Source: Acidifodinimicrobium sp049967035 (lineage in GTDB: Archaea > Nanobdellota > Nanobdellia > Parvarchaeales > Parvarchaeaceae). From it: 28,667 nucleotides of DNA. Position numbers and translations under genes: made by a program. Of this stretch, positions 1 to 6,607 are shown piece by piece. The DNA is taken from positions 1 through 28,667 of the forward strand of contig JBMFTM010000004.1 in NCBI GenBank assembly GCA_049967035.1, given 5' to 3'. Below the pieces are notes generated by a model that made no database searches, had not been told where the DNA came from, and saw nothing but the letters and a program-made list of their open reading frames with translations. Within the stretch, counting starts at the first letter, position 1; the number at the start of each line of letters is the position of its first letter.

Positions 1-27
1 TCGGGGGTTCAAATCCCCTCCTCTGCA
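1..27 (+). tRNA. 3' end of a tRNA (partial, identity unknown)
   Basis: The window opens inside a tRNA. Bases 3-7 and 15-19 form a five-pair T stem (one G-U) around the seven-base loop TTCAAAT. Bases 20-26 would be the 3' strand of the acceptor stem, so the missing 5' strand should read GCAGAGG or close to it. Base 27 (A) is the discriminator. CCA is not encoded. The anticodon lies outside the window, so the amino acid cannot be named. Confidence 0.85.
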
Positions 28-76
28 GATTTTGTGTTCTTTTAGAAAAACATGTTTAGTTTAGGCTGGCGCAAAG

Positions 77-84
77 TTTAAATA
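77..84 (+). promoter_or_regulatory. TATA box of the secreted repeat protein gene
   Basis: TTTAAATA, preceded by an A-rich BRE-like stretch, ends 22 bases before the ATG at 107. Archaeal initiation about 25-27 bases from the box centre would fall on or next to the start codon, giving a leaderless mRNA. Confidence 0.65.
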
Positions 85-106
85 GGCTTAAAAATTAATA
101 GAAGAT

Positions 107-1852
107 ATGGTGATGAAAAACATATATCTTTATTTCGGCGCTGTATTCTTACTTTCCCTGTTCTTAGTGACAGTTTCACATGCTTTGCCGAACATATCAT
201 ATTTTCAGCCTTCATCAAGTGATACTGCTATAATCACTACAGGTATAAACTCTATAGATTACTTTTCGTCTTACCCACTTGCGTCTTTCTATGGCATACC
301 CGTGATATCATTGAATTCGACCTTAATATCTCCGCAGGTGATAGCTAACCTGACTGCACAGGGCATAAAGAATATAATACTAGTGGGCGGCCCAGCGGTT
401 ATTTCCAACCAAACAGTCCAGGCTTTGCAGAATGCTGGTTTCAACGTTCTAAGGATCTTTGGTATAACTGCCCCCGATACAGCTATAAGCTTAGCGGATT
501 ATTTCCTTCCTTCAGCTAATACTTCATGCGCAGTGATAGTACCTTACAATGAGGATCCATCATCGTACTACTCATATCAATTCGCCGGCAGTATCTACAG
601 CGCTAGAAATAGATGCATATTATTCCCTCTTTACTTCAACAACATTCCTTTACCGGTACTGTCATACCTTTCAAGTCATAATATAACAAATATAACTTTC
701 TTCGGGCCTAAAGACCTTCTACCAGTCGTTGAATCACAGGTTAGCAAGAGTATCTCGGTCAGGTATTCAAATGAAAATGAATCATTTGTACCTCCAGAGA
801 AAGTTAGCAGATACTTAATTGTCGGAGTAAACCAAAATGCTTGGAATGCTTCAATGATAATAGGATCTCTTCCATCAGTAAATTCTTCGATGGCGTTGGT
901 TAGCAATGTGACAGCCCAAATGCCAGGTATAGTAAAGTACATAAAGACAGAAAATATAACCGATGTGAAGGTTGTTGGGATACCTTCAGTGGTAGCACAG
1001 ATAGACGCTTACTTAAAAGACAATAACATCACCTATGAATCAGAGTCGGTTGCGGATGCAGCATTTGGTCTACTTAAGCAGTTCCATAAGGCCTTCGAGA
1101 ATGAAAGCGAGTTACACAAGACACTTATAAATGTAGCAAAGGAGCTCGATTCTATTAAAGGTCAACTTTCCGATATACTAAGTAAATTAAATTACTATAA
1201 TTTATCAATATACAATGTAAGCTTAAACAACTCAACTGCTTTGTCTTTATCAAAGGAGTTGGACAGCTTATTGAGTATGGCTAAGAACGCTAATATGTCA
1301 ATATCATCTAACAATATATCAGCTGCGCTGTCCATGATAGCCCAAATAAACAGCCAAATGAATTCAGATTTATACGATTCATATATGCATAGAGCCATTA
1401 TAAACAATTCATTCTTGAACGATAGATTCAATGAGACTGAAATACAGAATGAAATAAGCGACGATATAAACGACCAGAATGAGAACATAGGGAGATTCCT
1501 AAGCAACCTCTCAATAAATTCGACATGCAAAGCGCAGATAGCTGGCATTCTAAATTCCACATCCTATGAATTGAAGAAGCTGGCAGGAGAGCAGTCTGCA
1601 GCAGCGACAAGTTCAAATATATCAGCTATACTAGCCATAAACAATAAGATTAGATCCTTGATGATCCAAGAGGGCATGCTTATAAGGAGCTGCGAAATTA
1701 AGGAGCATCCTTTCCCTATACACACAGAGAACGGCTCGATAATCGGCGGCATAGTAAACGGAACGATAGGCAATGGCTCTATAACTAGCATAATAAAGAT
1801 AATCAATTCATCAAATGACAACCTCCCTAAGATTCCAGGTATAGAAAGCTAA
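107..1852 (+). CDS. Secreted protein with CW_binding_2-like repeats and a long helical C-terminal half
   Basis: This is an exported protein of 581 residues. Residues 1-26 are a signal peptide with a hydrophobic core (GAVFLLSLFLVTV) and an SHA-type cleavage site. Residues about 41-135 match the layout of cell-wall-binding repeat 2 (PF04122): a hydrophobic strand, then IILVGGPAVIS (90-100), then VLRIFGITAPDTA (114-126), where the family has a V.RI.G..R.TA motif. Two weaker copies follow at about 141-235 and 262-305. Residues 315 to about 540 look helical, probably coiled coil. There are many Asn-X-Ser/Thr sequons and no clear C-terminal membrane anchor. ATG 113 is an alternative start; the TATA spacing favours 107. 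A role in surface attachment is inferred from the family. Confidence 0.75.
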   Translation: MVMKNIYLYFGAVFLLSLFLVTVSHALPNISYFQPSSSDTAIITTGINSIDYFSSYPLASFYGIPVISLNSTLISPQVIANLTAQGIKNIILVGGPAVISNQTVQALQNAGFNVLRIFGITAPDTAISLADYFLPSANTSCAVIVPYNEDPSSYYSYQFAGSIYSARNRCILFPLYFNNIPLPVLSYLSSHNITNITFFGPKDLLPVVESQVSKSISVRYSNENESFVPPEKVSRYLIVGVNQNAWNASMIIGSLPSVNSSMALVSNVTAQMPGIVKYIKTENITDVKVVGIPSVVAQIDAYLKDNNITYESESVADAAFGLLKQFHKAFENESELHKTLINVAKELDSIKGQLSDILSKLNYYNLSIYNVSLNNSTALSLSKELDSLLSMAKNANMSISSNNISAALSMIAQINSQMNSDLYDSYMHRAIINNSFLNDRFNETEIQNEISDDINDQNENIGRFLSNLSINSTCKAQIAGILNSTSYELKKLAGEQSAAATSSNISAILAINNKIRSLMIQEGMLIRSCEIKEHPFPIHTENGSIIGGIVNGTIGNGSITSIIKIINSSNDNLPKIPGIES

Positions 1853-1854
1853 AG

Positions 1855-1862
1855 TATTTAAG
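1855..1862 (+). promoter_or_regulatory. TATA box of the L21e-RpoF-DUF655 operon
   Basis: TATTTAAG starts 2 bases after the preceding stop codon and ends 23 bases before the ATG at 1886. This spacing supports the inner ATG as a leaderless start. Confidence 0.6.
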
Positions 1863-1885
1863 GGGTGTATTTCTTAGGACTTGAT

Positions 1886-2173
1886 ATGAAAAGAAGTAAA
1901 GGCTTGCATAAATCCAGTAGGAACAGGTTATTAAGAGACAATAATGAACGTAAGACTGTGCCTATAAGAAAGTTCTTGCAGACATTTAGTGTGAATGACA
2001 ACGTAATAATAAAACCCGAACCATTTTTCCAAAGGAACATACCACATAGGAGGTTTTTCGGTGCATCCGGCCGTGTGGTCAAAGATAAAGGCCGAGCTTA
2101 TACTATAGAGGTAAAGGACGGAAATAGGCTCAAGTATATCGATGTGCTTCCCGTTCATTTGAAGAAATTATGA
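1886..2173 (+). CDS. rpl21e: Large-subunit ribosomal protein L21e (eL21)
   Basis: This is a ribosomal protein of the archaeal/eukaryotic large subunit, 95 residues and the normal family length. The very basic N terminus (MKRSKGLHKSSRNRLLR), the central RNA-binding stretch with PHRRFFGASGRV, and the basic C terminus ending in VHLKKL fit the L21e family. An in-frame ATG at 1865 would add seven residues, but it lies only 2 bases past the TATA box, so ATG 1886 is chosen. The stop is followed after one base by rpoF. L21e, RpoF and DUF655 in this order is a recurrent archaeal arrangement, which supports all three calls. Confidence 0.93.
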   Translation: MKRSKGLHKSSRNRLLRDNNERKTVPIRKFLQTFSVNDNVIIKPEPFFQRNIPHRRFFGASGRVVKDKGRAYTIEVKDGNRLKYIDVLPVHLKKL

Positions 2174-2174
2174 T

Positions 2175-2498
2175 ATGGAATACGAATTAATTGATGAGAC
2201 AATGCTTGGAGAGACAGAACTTAAGGAGAACTACTCTAAATTCATAGATCAGGGGTATGATTTTGGCAAGAAGCTACTAGAGCATATGGATAAAAATGTA
2301 AAGATAAAGGACTTTGAAAATGCATTTAAGGCGCTGTCTAACTTAAACCTTAATCTCAGGGATGATTATTTAAGGATGATAATCGATATTTGCCCTAATT
2401 CTCCAGATCAGCTTAGGGCTATCCTTTCTCCATTGAAGCTGGCTATACCGGAGGAAAGCCTAAACAGCATCATAGCAACCTTAAAAAAGTTCCAGTGA
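2175..2498 (+). CDS. rpoF: DNA-directed RNA polymerase subunit F (Rpb4-like)
   Basis: RpoF pairs with RpoE to form the stalk of archaeal RNA polymerase, like Rpb4/Rpb7. The protein has 107 residues and is mostly helical. The C-terminal HRDC-like part contains the family hallmark DICPNSPDQLRAILSP (about residues 72-87), close to the usual I.P....ELRAIL pattern. The gene starts one base after the L21e stop codon, so the two are almost certainly translated from one mRNA. No separate promoter is visible. Base composition does not differ from the neighbours. Confidence 0.9.
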   Translation: MEYELIDETMLGETELKENYSKFIDQGYDFGKKLLEHMDKNVKIKDFENAFKALSNLNLNLRDDYLRMIIDICPNSPDQLRAILSPLKLAIPEESLNSIIATLKKFQ

Positions 2499-2510
2499 GT
2501 TAGTTTCTAT

Positions 2511-3041
2511 ATGGGAAAAGATGAATATGCGTATGTGTTAGAGTACTTTCCATACGGGATGTCAGACTCAAAGGATAGAAGGCCATCTGCAATTTTACTC
2601 ACAGAGTCATTAGATCTTCTCCTTGCAAGCGTCAAGAAAGAAGGCAAGATAGACGTTGGGAAGAAAGTCTATATAGGTGAAGGCAAGAGAGATGATATCC
2701 ACCACATAATAAGCAGAATACCATTGAGCAAAGTTGGTGAAAAGGGCAGAGAATTGTTAAATGAGATACTTGACAAAAAAATAGTGGAAGATGAGAAGAG
2801 ATTTGTGGACATAATCAACAGATTAGGGCCTATAAATGTTAAGTTGCACTCCCTTGAGCTTATACCCGGTATAGGATCGAAGACTTTCCAAAAAGTCATA
2901 AGTGAACGTACAAAGAGCCCGTTCACAGGTTATGATGATATAAACAAACGCGTAGAATTGCAGTTTGACATTAGAAGAAGTATAAGAGAGCGGATAATAT
3001 CCGAGTTAAACGAAGCTGATAAGTATAGGATATTCACATAG
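2511..3041 (+). CDS. DUF655 family protein (putative RNA-binding, helix-hairpin-helix)
   Basis: This conserved archaeal protein (DUF655, PF04919) has 176 residues. The N-terminal half has the family's YVLEYFPYG start and a small beta domain with KVYIGEGKRDDIHHI. Near residues 116-126 lies LELIPGIGSKT, a helix-hairpin-helix type motif typical of nucleic-acid binding. The cellular role is not established. Its usual neighbours L21e and RpoF are directly upstream, with a 12-base gap after rpoF, so it is the third gene of the operon. Its TAG stop shares the final G with the first base of the downstream tRNA-Trp. Confidence 0.88.
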   Translation: MGKDEYAYVLEYFPYGMSDSKDRRPSAILLTESLDLLLASVKKEGKIDVGKKVYIGEGKRDDIHHIISRIPLSKVGEKGRELLNEILDKKIVEDEKRFVDIINRLGPINVKLHSLELIPGIGSKTFQKVISERTKSPFTGYDDINKRVELQFDIRRSIRERIISELNEADKYRIFT

Positions 3042-3154
3042 GGGTCGTAGTCTAACCTGGTAGAATAGGCGGCTCCAGCTAGACTGGAAAAATGACTGTA
3101 AAAAGGATGATTAGAAGAAACCGCTTGATTTGGGTTCAAATCCCAACGACCCCA
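3041..3154 (+). tRNA. trnW: tRNA-Trp (CCA) containing an intron
   Basis: Acceptor strands 3041-3047 (GGGGTCG) and 3147-3153 (CGACCCC) pair fully, with discriminator A3154. The T arm is 3130-3146 with loop TTCAAAT. The anticodon stem pairs 3068-3072 with 3121-3125. The spliced anticodon loop reads CTCCAGA with anticodon CCA at 3075-3077, the normal archaeal tRNA-Trp loop. A 41-base intron sits at the canonical 37/38 position. The D stem (3050-3053 with 3063-3066) is weak, with one C-A mismatch and two G-U pairs. CCA is not encoded. No TATA box lies at the usual distance upstream, so it is probably cut from the L21e-RpoF-DUF655 transcript. Confidence 0.9.
3079..3119 (+). other. tRNA-Trp intron (41 nt)
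   Basis: The intron lies between G37 (3078) and A38 (3120). Pairing of loop bases 3073-3076 with 3114-3117 gives a four-position central helix (one C-A mismatch) flanked by AGC (3077-3079) and AAA (3118-3120) as three-base bulges, with cleavage after the second base of each. That is a relaxed bulge-helix-bulge. Boundaries are set by the anticodon-loop consensus and could shift by a base. The intron is too short to hold the C/D guide RNA found in many euryarchaeal tRNA-Trp introns. Confidence 0.75.
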
Positions 3155-3220
3155 GCCTATTTGTGTGTTAGAAAATCAAGGAAAATATAAAAAGATATTT
3201 TTCTATTCGTTAGGTTTATC

Positions 3221-3484
3221 TCATTTTTTCGAGAACAAGGTTTTCTTCAGTTCTTTGTCAAGAGATTCATCATGTTTCCTTAGCCATTCCAGGAGTAAAC
3301 TTGCATGCTCCTTTTCGTCGTCTCTGTTGTGTATTATAACCTCTTTCAAGTCTTTGTCTTTTGTAGCGGCTGCTCTTTCGTCATAGAACATTATTGCTTC
3401 AATCTCCTCAATCAGAGACTGTCTGGCTCTACTCAAATCTTTGGTTCTCTCATCCAAATCATCTGCAACTTCATATCTTGGCAT
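3221..3484 (-). CDS. Encapsulated-ferritin (EncFtn) family protein without targeting tail
   Basis: This is a small ferritin-like iron oxidase of 87 residues. It matches the EncFtn core known from Rhodospirillum rubrum: helix 1 with LIEEIEAIMFYDER (24-37) and helix 2 with HNRDDEKEHA (52-61). Offset by five from the R. rubrum numbering, the metal-site residues E27, E57 and H60 (E32, E62, H65) and the entry-site residues E26, E29 and Y34 (E31, E34, Y39) are all present; W38 is F33 here. EncFtn proteins work as decamers inside encapsulin shells, to which a C-terminal tail directs them. This protein stops right after the core (TLFSKK) and has no tail. It is divergent from superoxide dismutase, which points to iron and oxygen defence. 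Other ferritin-like families lack this one-half-bundle length. Confidence 0.85.
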   Translation of the reverse strand: MPRYEVADDLDERTKDLSRARQSLIEEIEAIMFYDERAAATKDKDLKEVIIHNRDDEKEHASLLLEWLRKHDESLDKELKKTLFSKK

Positions 3485-3506
3485 ACCTATCCAGATACAT
3501 CGCCCC

Positions 3507-3514
3507 TATAATAA
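3507..3514 (-). promoter_or_regulatory. TATA box of the EncFtn-like gene
   Basis: On the minus strand the box reads TTATTATA and ends 22 bases before the ATG (first base at 3484). This predicts a leaderless transcript and supports this start. Confidence 0.6.
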
Positions 3515-3563
3515 GTTTTCTGATATCTTTACGTAGGTAATTATACTAATGTATAACAAAAAG

Positions 3564-3571
3564 TATTAATT
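3564..3571 (+). promoter_or_regulatory. Candidate TATA box of the superoxide dismutase gene
   Basis: TATTAATT lies about 54 bases before the SOD start codon. Transcription would begin near 3594 and leave a leader of roughly 30 bases, unlike the leaderless neighbours. Other AT-rich options nearby (for example at 3551-3557) cannot be excluded. Confidence 0.4.
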
Positions 3572-3610
3572 TATGTGTATCATTGATATTCTTGAATTCT
3601 AGGTTCAAAT

Positions 3611-3619
3611 AAAGGAGGT
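3611..3619 (+). promoter_or_regulatory. Strong Shine-Dalgarno site of the superoxide dismutase gene
   Basis: AAAGGAGGT precedes the ATG at 3626 and can pair fully with the CACCTCCTTT end of the 16S rRNA at 8283-8292. It fixes the start codon. It is the only strong ribosome-binding site seen at a gene start in this window. Confidence 0.85.
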
Positions 3620-3625
3620 AAAAAT

Positions 3626-4237
3626 ATGAACTATGATATACAGTATGAAGTGAAGAACTTGAAGTATAAAGAATTGAAGGGGTTGTCAGCTAAGCAGCTA
3701 GCGTTCCATCATGATGTGCACTACGCAGGATATGTAAAGAAGAGAAATGAGATACACACAAAGCTGAAGTCGGTTGATAAAGCACAGTCAAATGCAAATT
3801 TTAGTGATTTCAGATCGCTGAAGAAAGAGGAAACATTCAACGCCAGTGGTCAAATACTACATGAGCTTTATTTTGAAATGCTTGGCGGAGATGGTACTTT
3901 CTCTGATGAGATGAGTATCATCAAGAAGATAAACGATGACTTCGGGAGCTTCGATAATTTTAAGCAGGAACTGTTCTCAGTAGCAAAAGCAGCAAGGGGG
4001 TGGGCAGTCTTATGTATAGACCCAACTGATGGTAAGCTAAGAGTGTTTCTTGCTGATGCTCATAATGATGGGGCAGTCTGGGGTGCTATACCAATAATCG
4101 CTTTAGATGTGTATGAACACGCATTCTATGTCGATTATGGCCCAGACAAAGCGAAGTACTTAGAGCCTTTCTTTTCGAATTTAGACTGGAAGTCAATAGA
4201 AAATCGGTATAATAAATTCAAGTCTATATATATCTAG
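3626..4237 (+). CDS. sod: Iron/manganese superoxide dismutase
   Basis: This enzyme converts superoxide to hydrogen peroxide and oxygen. The protein has 203 residues, the usual length, and no signal peptide, so it is cytoplasmic. All four metal ligands are visible: H28 in the motif FHHDVHYAGYV, H79 in QILHELYF, and D161 and H165 in DVYEHAFYVDY. Q76, three residues before H79, sits where iron-type enzymes carry their active-site Gln. H146 in DAHND may be a second outer-sphere residue, so metal preference is not settled. The gene is divergent from the EncFtn-like gene across 141 bases and is translated from a strong Shine-Dalgarno site. The hydrogen peroxide it makes could feed ferritin-type iron oxidation; that link is inference. 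Confidence 0.95.
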   Translation: MNYDIQYEVKNLKYKELKGLSAKQLAFHHDVHYAGYVKKRNEIHTKLKSVDKAQSNANFSDFRSLKKEETFNASGQILHELYFEMLGGDGTFSDEMSIIKKINDDFGSFDNFKQELFSVAKAARGWAVLCIDPTDGKLRVFLADAHNDGAVWGAIPIIALDVYEHAFYVDYGPDKAKYLEPFFSNLDWKSIENRYNKFKSIYI

Positions 4238-4303
4238 TCTTTTGAAGATCTTTGTTGGCTTGAAAAGAGATAGAAATTCTTTTTGAATTGCTATTTAGAA
4301 AAG

Positions 4304-4311
4304 TATTTATA
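4304..4311 (+). promoter_or_regulatory. TATA box of the unknown two-gene operon
   Basis: TATTTATA ends 33 bases before ATG 4345, which would leave a leader of about ten bases. An in-frame ATG at 4288 lies upstream of this box and is therefore not used. Confidence 0.5.
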
Positions 4312-4344
4312 TTAGTTATAATCTATTACTTCATAGTGATTAAT

Positions 4345-5211
4345 ATGAAAAGAAGTATTAAACCGAGTGGAATGCAGTATAACTTCACCGGATACGCTCC
4401 GAATAATATCCCCGGCAAAGAGGGGCCCGATATCAGCCAGGAGAATCAGCCATTTAGAAATAGGATAGACGACTTTGCCAGTAAGATTGACAGCCAACTA
4501 GGTAAGCGTGGCGGAAGCATAGGAGACATATACGCAGATCCAGAGCTAGCAAGTTTATATGTTAAAGTGGAGAGAGGAAGAGCGGCCCAAGCTAATCAAG
4601 AGAATACTATTCTAGAGCATCAAAGATTGGATAGACTGGAGGAACGCGCACTTGTTTTCCCAGATAAATCCTGCGGTTTGGATCTATTAGATTACTCCGT
4701 TGATCCTTACATTGACAGTGGAGGTAACATAGTATACTACAAAGATAATGAAACAGGTGAAACTAGGCCATTGGTGACCTTCAAAGCGGTCTACGGTTAC
4801 AGGTTCTATGATAGGAAACCGAAATATGACATGAATATGTATAAAGAGGGACTTCTAAACATTGCAAAGAAAGCGAGCAATCTTGGTCTTAACATAGGCC
4901 ATCTAGAGCGTGATTTAATAAACGCGCACATAAAGAACGAATCCTTTGAGATAAGGGGCTACACACACTGGAGAATTGACGGTTCAGATGACTACAATTC
5001 AAATGGAAAGACAATTGCTTATGAGAAGAGAGAAGGATTAGAAAAGAAGGTTTTAAAGGCTTTTTATAACTTTTTGAAGGGGAACATTGTTGGGCCTAGA
5101 TTGGAGATATTCTCCAAGAAGCCGGTTCGTGCCAGCCAGCTAGAGCTTTTATTGAAGGCATTGAGAGATGAGAAACCAGAGCAGGTGACCAAGGAGATGG
5201 AGGAAGTATGA
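4345..5211 (+). CDS. Protein of unknown function, first gene of a two-gene operon
   Basis: I do not recognise this family. With the start at ATG 4345 it has 288 residues, is soluble, and has no signal peptide or membrane segment. Residues 1-45 are polar and probably disordered. A helical charged stretch with LASLYVKVERGRAAQAN (about 69-85) follows. The middle (about 110-230) looks like a mixed alpha/beta domain with many Tyr and Asp residues (VTFKAVYGYRFYDRKP). The C terminus is helical and charged. An upstream ATG at 4288 would add a hydrophobic stretch, but it lies before the TATA box. The stop overlaps the next start (ATGA, 5208-5211), so the two proteins are translationally coupled and probably act together. 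Confidence 0.8.
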   Translation: MKRSIKPSGMQYNFTGYAPNNIPGKEGPDISQENQPFRNRIDDFASKIDSQLGKRGGSIGDIYADPELASLYVKVERGRAAQANQENTILEHQRLDRLEERALVFPDKSCGLDLLDYSVDPYIDSGGNIVYYKDNETGETRPLVTFKAVYGYRFYDRKPKYDMNMYKEGLLNIAKKASNLGLNIGHLERDLINAHIKNESFEIRGYTHWRIDGSDDYNSNGKTIAYEKREGLEKKVLKAFYNFLKGNIVGPRLEIFSKKPVRASQLELLLKALRDEKPEQVTKEMEEV

Positions 5212-6142
5212 GCCTGAAAGACAAGTTCAAGAGCATAGGAGACTCAGTATACAAAGGTACTAAAGACCTAGGAAAGGGCATATACTCTAATGTCAACTAC
5301 ATTAAAAGTGAAGTTAAAAATAANNNNNNNNNNNNNNNNNNNNNNNNNNNNNNNNNNNNNNNNNNNNNNNNNNNNNNNNNNNNNNNNNNNNNNNNNNNNN
5401 NNNNNNNNNNNNNNNNNNNNNNNTAGGAAAGGGCATATACTCTAATGTCAACTACATTAAAAGTGAAGTTAAAAATAAGGTAGACGAGAAAAAGACAATG
5501 ACTAGAAAAGCGGGAAACTTGGAGGATCTTCTGTCGGAGGTTGGATCTTCTGTTATACCGCCAGGCACTATAAAGTACAATCCGCAGGTGTCTCCCAATA
5601 GCATTTGGGTGAATCCAGACGTGCTTAAACGTCTAGACTTGAGTGATGGGGATGCTGTGTTACTACTAGAAGAGATAACTGACGGTAAGAGTAAATATTA
5701 CCCACTTAGGGGGCCATTTAAGATAGAAACGCATGAAAAGATAGGTCCTATATATACTCTTATGAATGATCTTAATTCGCCCCAGGGCGGCGTGTATGTA
5801 GAGTTTATAAACCCAGCTTACCTTGCGAGGGAGTTCAGGGGAAAAGTAGAAAAGTACTTCAAACTAGAGGATATATACATCAGCAGGGGTCCGGGGATAC
5901 TGCCGATGTCATATGCGAAGAAGCTTGCTGACTCATATGATTTCCCTCGCCCAAAGGATGGTACGATCGTTCCGATGATGACTTATGATCAAAACGGTGA
6001 GCTTATCGATATATACCAAGCAGAGGTCAGTGTACTTGGAAATAAGTTTCAAGTCCCTACTGATATAGATCTTGGAACTGCTTACTCTTTAGGCGTTTAT
6101 CTAGGTCTCACAGATAAGTTCGTCAAAAGAAAGATGCTTTAG
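5208..6142 (+). CDS. Protein of unknown function, second gene of the operon, split by an assembly gap
   Basis: As printed the gene is broken by 100 N. The 55 bases before and after the N block are identical, and removing one copy plus the N block (155 bases) joins both parts in one frame as a protein of 259 residues. I treat it as one intact gene. The N terminus (about 1-45) is a charged amphipathic region with repeated FKSIGDSVYKG-like turns. Residues about 68 onward include NPDVLKRLDLSDGDAVLL, which looks like the small beta-barrel seen in AbrB-like or Cdc48 N-terminal folds; this is weak. No signal peptide or membrane helix is visible. I do not recognise the family. Confidence 0.75.
5269..5478. 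other. Assembly gap (100 N at 5324-5423) flanked by an identical 55-base contig-end overlap
   Basis: Bases 5269-5323 and 5424-5478 are identical over 55 bases. This is the signature of contigs that end in the same k-mer and were joined with a fixed spacer. It is not a biological repeat. Collapsing it restores one reading frame. Confidence 0.93.
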
Positions 6143-6202
6143 ATTTGATTTTTAAGAAAAAATAAAGGAATTAATAGGATATCCTCCTAAGTTTAGAGTA
6201 AT

Positions 6203-6496
6203 ATGGTAGAAGTTCCACATTTTAGAATGCCGAAGAATGGAGAAGTGTTTGGATATGTGACACAGCTATTGGGCTTCGGCAGAATGTATGTCAAATGCAG
6301 CGATGACAAGACGCGCCTCTGTGTGATAAAAGGAAGCATAAGCAGGTATCTATGGGTAAGAGAAGGCGATATAGTCATAGTGAAGCCATGGGACATAGAG
6401 AAGGATAAAAAAGGCGATGTCATGTACAAGTATGAGAAGAACACATGGGATTATCTTAGATCAAAGGGTTTAGATATAGACAAGCTAACCAGTTAA
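6203..6496 (+). CDS. eif1a: Translation initiation factor aIF1A
   Basis: This is the archaeal homologue of eIF1A, which binds the A site of the small ribosomal subunit during start-codon selection. The protein has 97 residues and a single S1/OB-fold domain. Family features are FRMPKNGEVFGYV (7-19), VKCSDDKTRLCVIKG (30-44), the WVREGDIVIVKPWD core (51-64) and the final W..LR.KG motif. The upstream region has a TATA-like ATTAATAG (6170-6177) ending 25 bases before the start, in keeping with a leaderless or near-leaderless mRNA. It lies next to the 16S rRNA gene whose product it binds, on the same strand, but the rRNA has its own promoter. Confidence 0.93.
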   Translation: MVEVPHFRMPKNGEVFGYVTQLLGFGRMYVKCSDDKTRLCVIKGSISRYLWVREGDIVIVKPWDIEKDKKGDVMYKYEKNTWDYLRSKGLDIDKLTS

Positions 6497-6599
6497 TTCA
6501 TGCCTTATTGAGGCGTTATATTGCAATATCACATGTTTGAATATCAAAATTTTAGAGCGAATAAAACGACTATCCATGTGGAAATGAATTTAGATAAAA

Positions 6600-6607
6600 T
6601 TTATATA
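6600..6607 (+). promoter_or_regulatory. Probable TATA box of the 16S rRNA transcript
   Basis: TTTATATA is the best TATA box upstream of the rRNA and sits behind an A-rich stretch. Initiation near 6630 would leave a leader of roughly 130 bases up to the processing stem. Confidence 0.5.

Noticed and set aside
3079..3119. C/D box guide RNA inside the tRNA-Trp intron
   Set aside because: GATGATT and ATGACTG look a little like box C, but the intron is only 41 bases and no ordered C, D', C', D set can be placed.
3180..3204. AT-rich hairpin between tRNA-Trp and the EncFtn-like gene as a terminator
   Set aside because: The stem is short, bulged and almost only A-T pairs; it could arise by chance in AT-rich DNA.
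4288..4344. N-terminal hydrophobic extension of the gene at 4345, a possible signal anchor
   Set aside because: The upstream ATG precedes the TATA box at 4304-4311, so it would not be transcribed from that promoter, and ATG 4345 follows at a fitting distance.
4312..4497. Minus-strand open frame opposite the unknown operon start
   Set aside because: It lies wholly over the promoter and the start of the plus-strand gene, which has better coding features.
5269..5478. Direct repeat of 55 bases as a mobile-element footprint
   Set aside because: The copies flank exactly 100 N and removing one restores the frame; the same length occurs at the other gap, so it is an assembly overlap.
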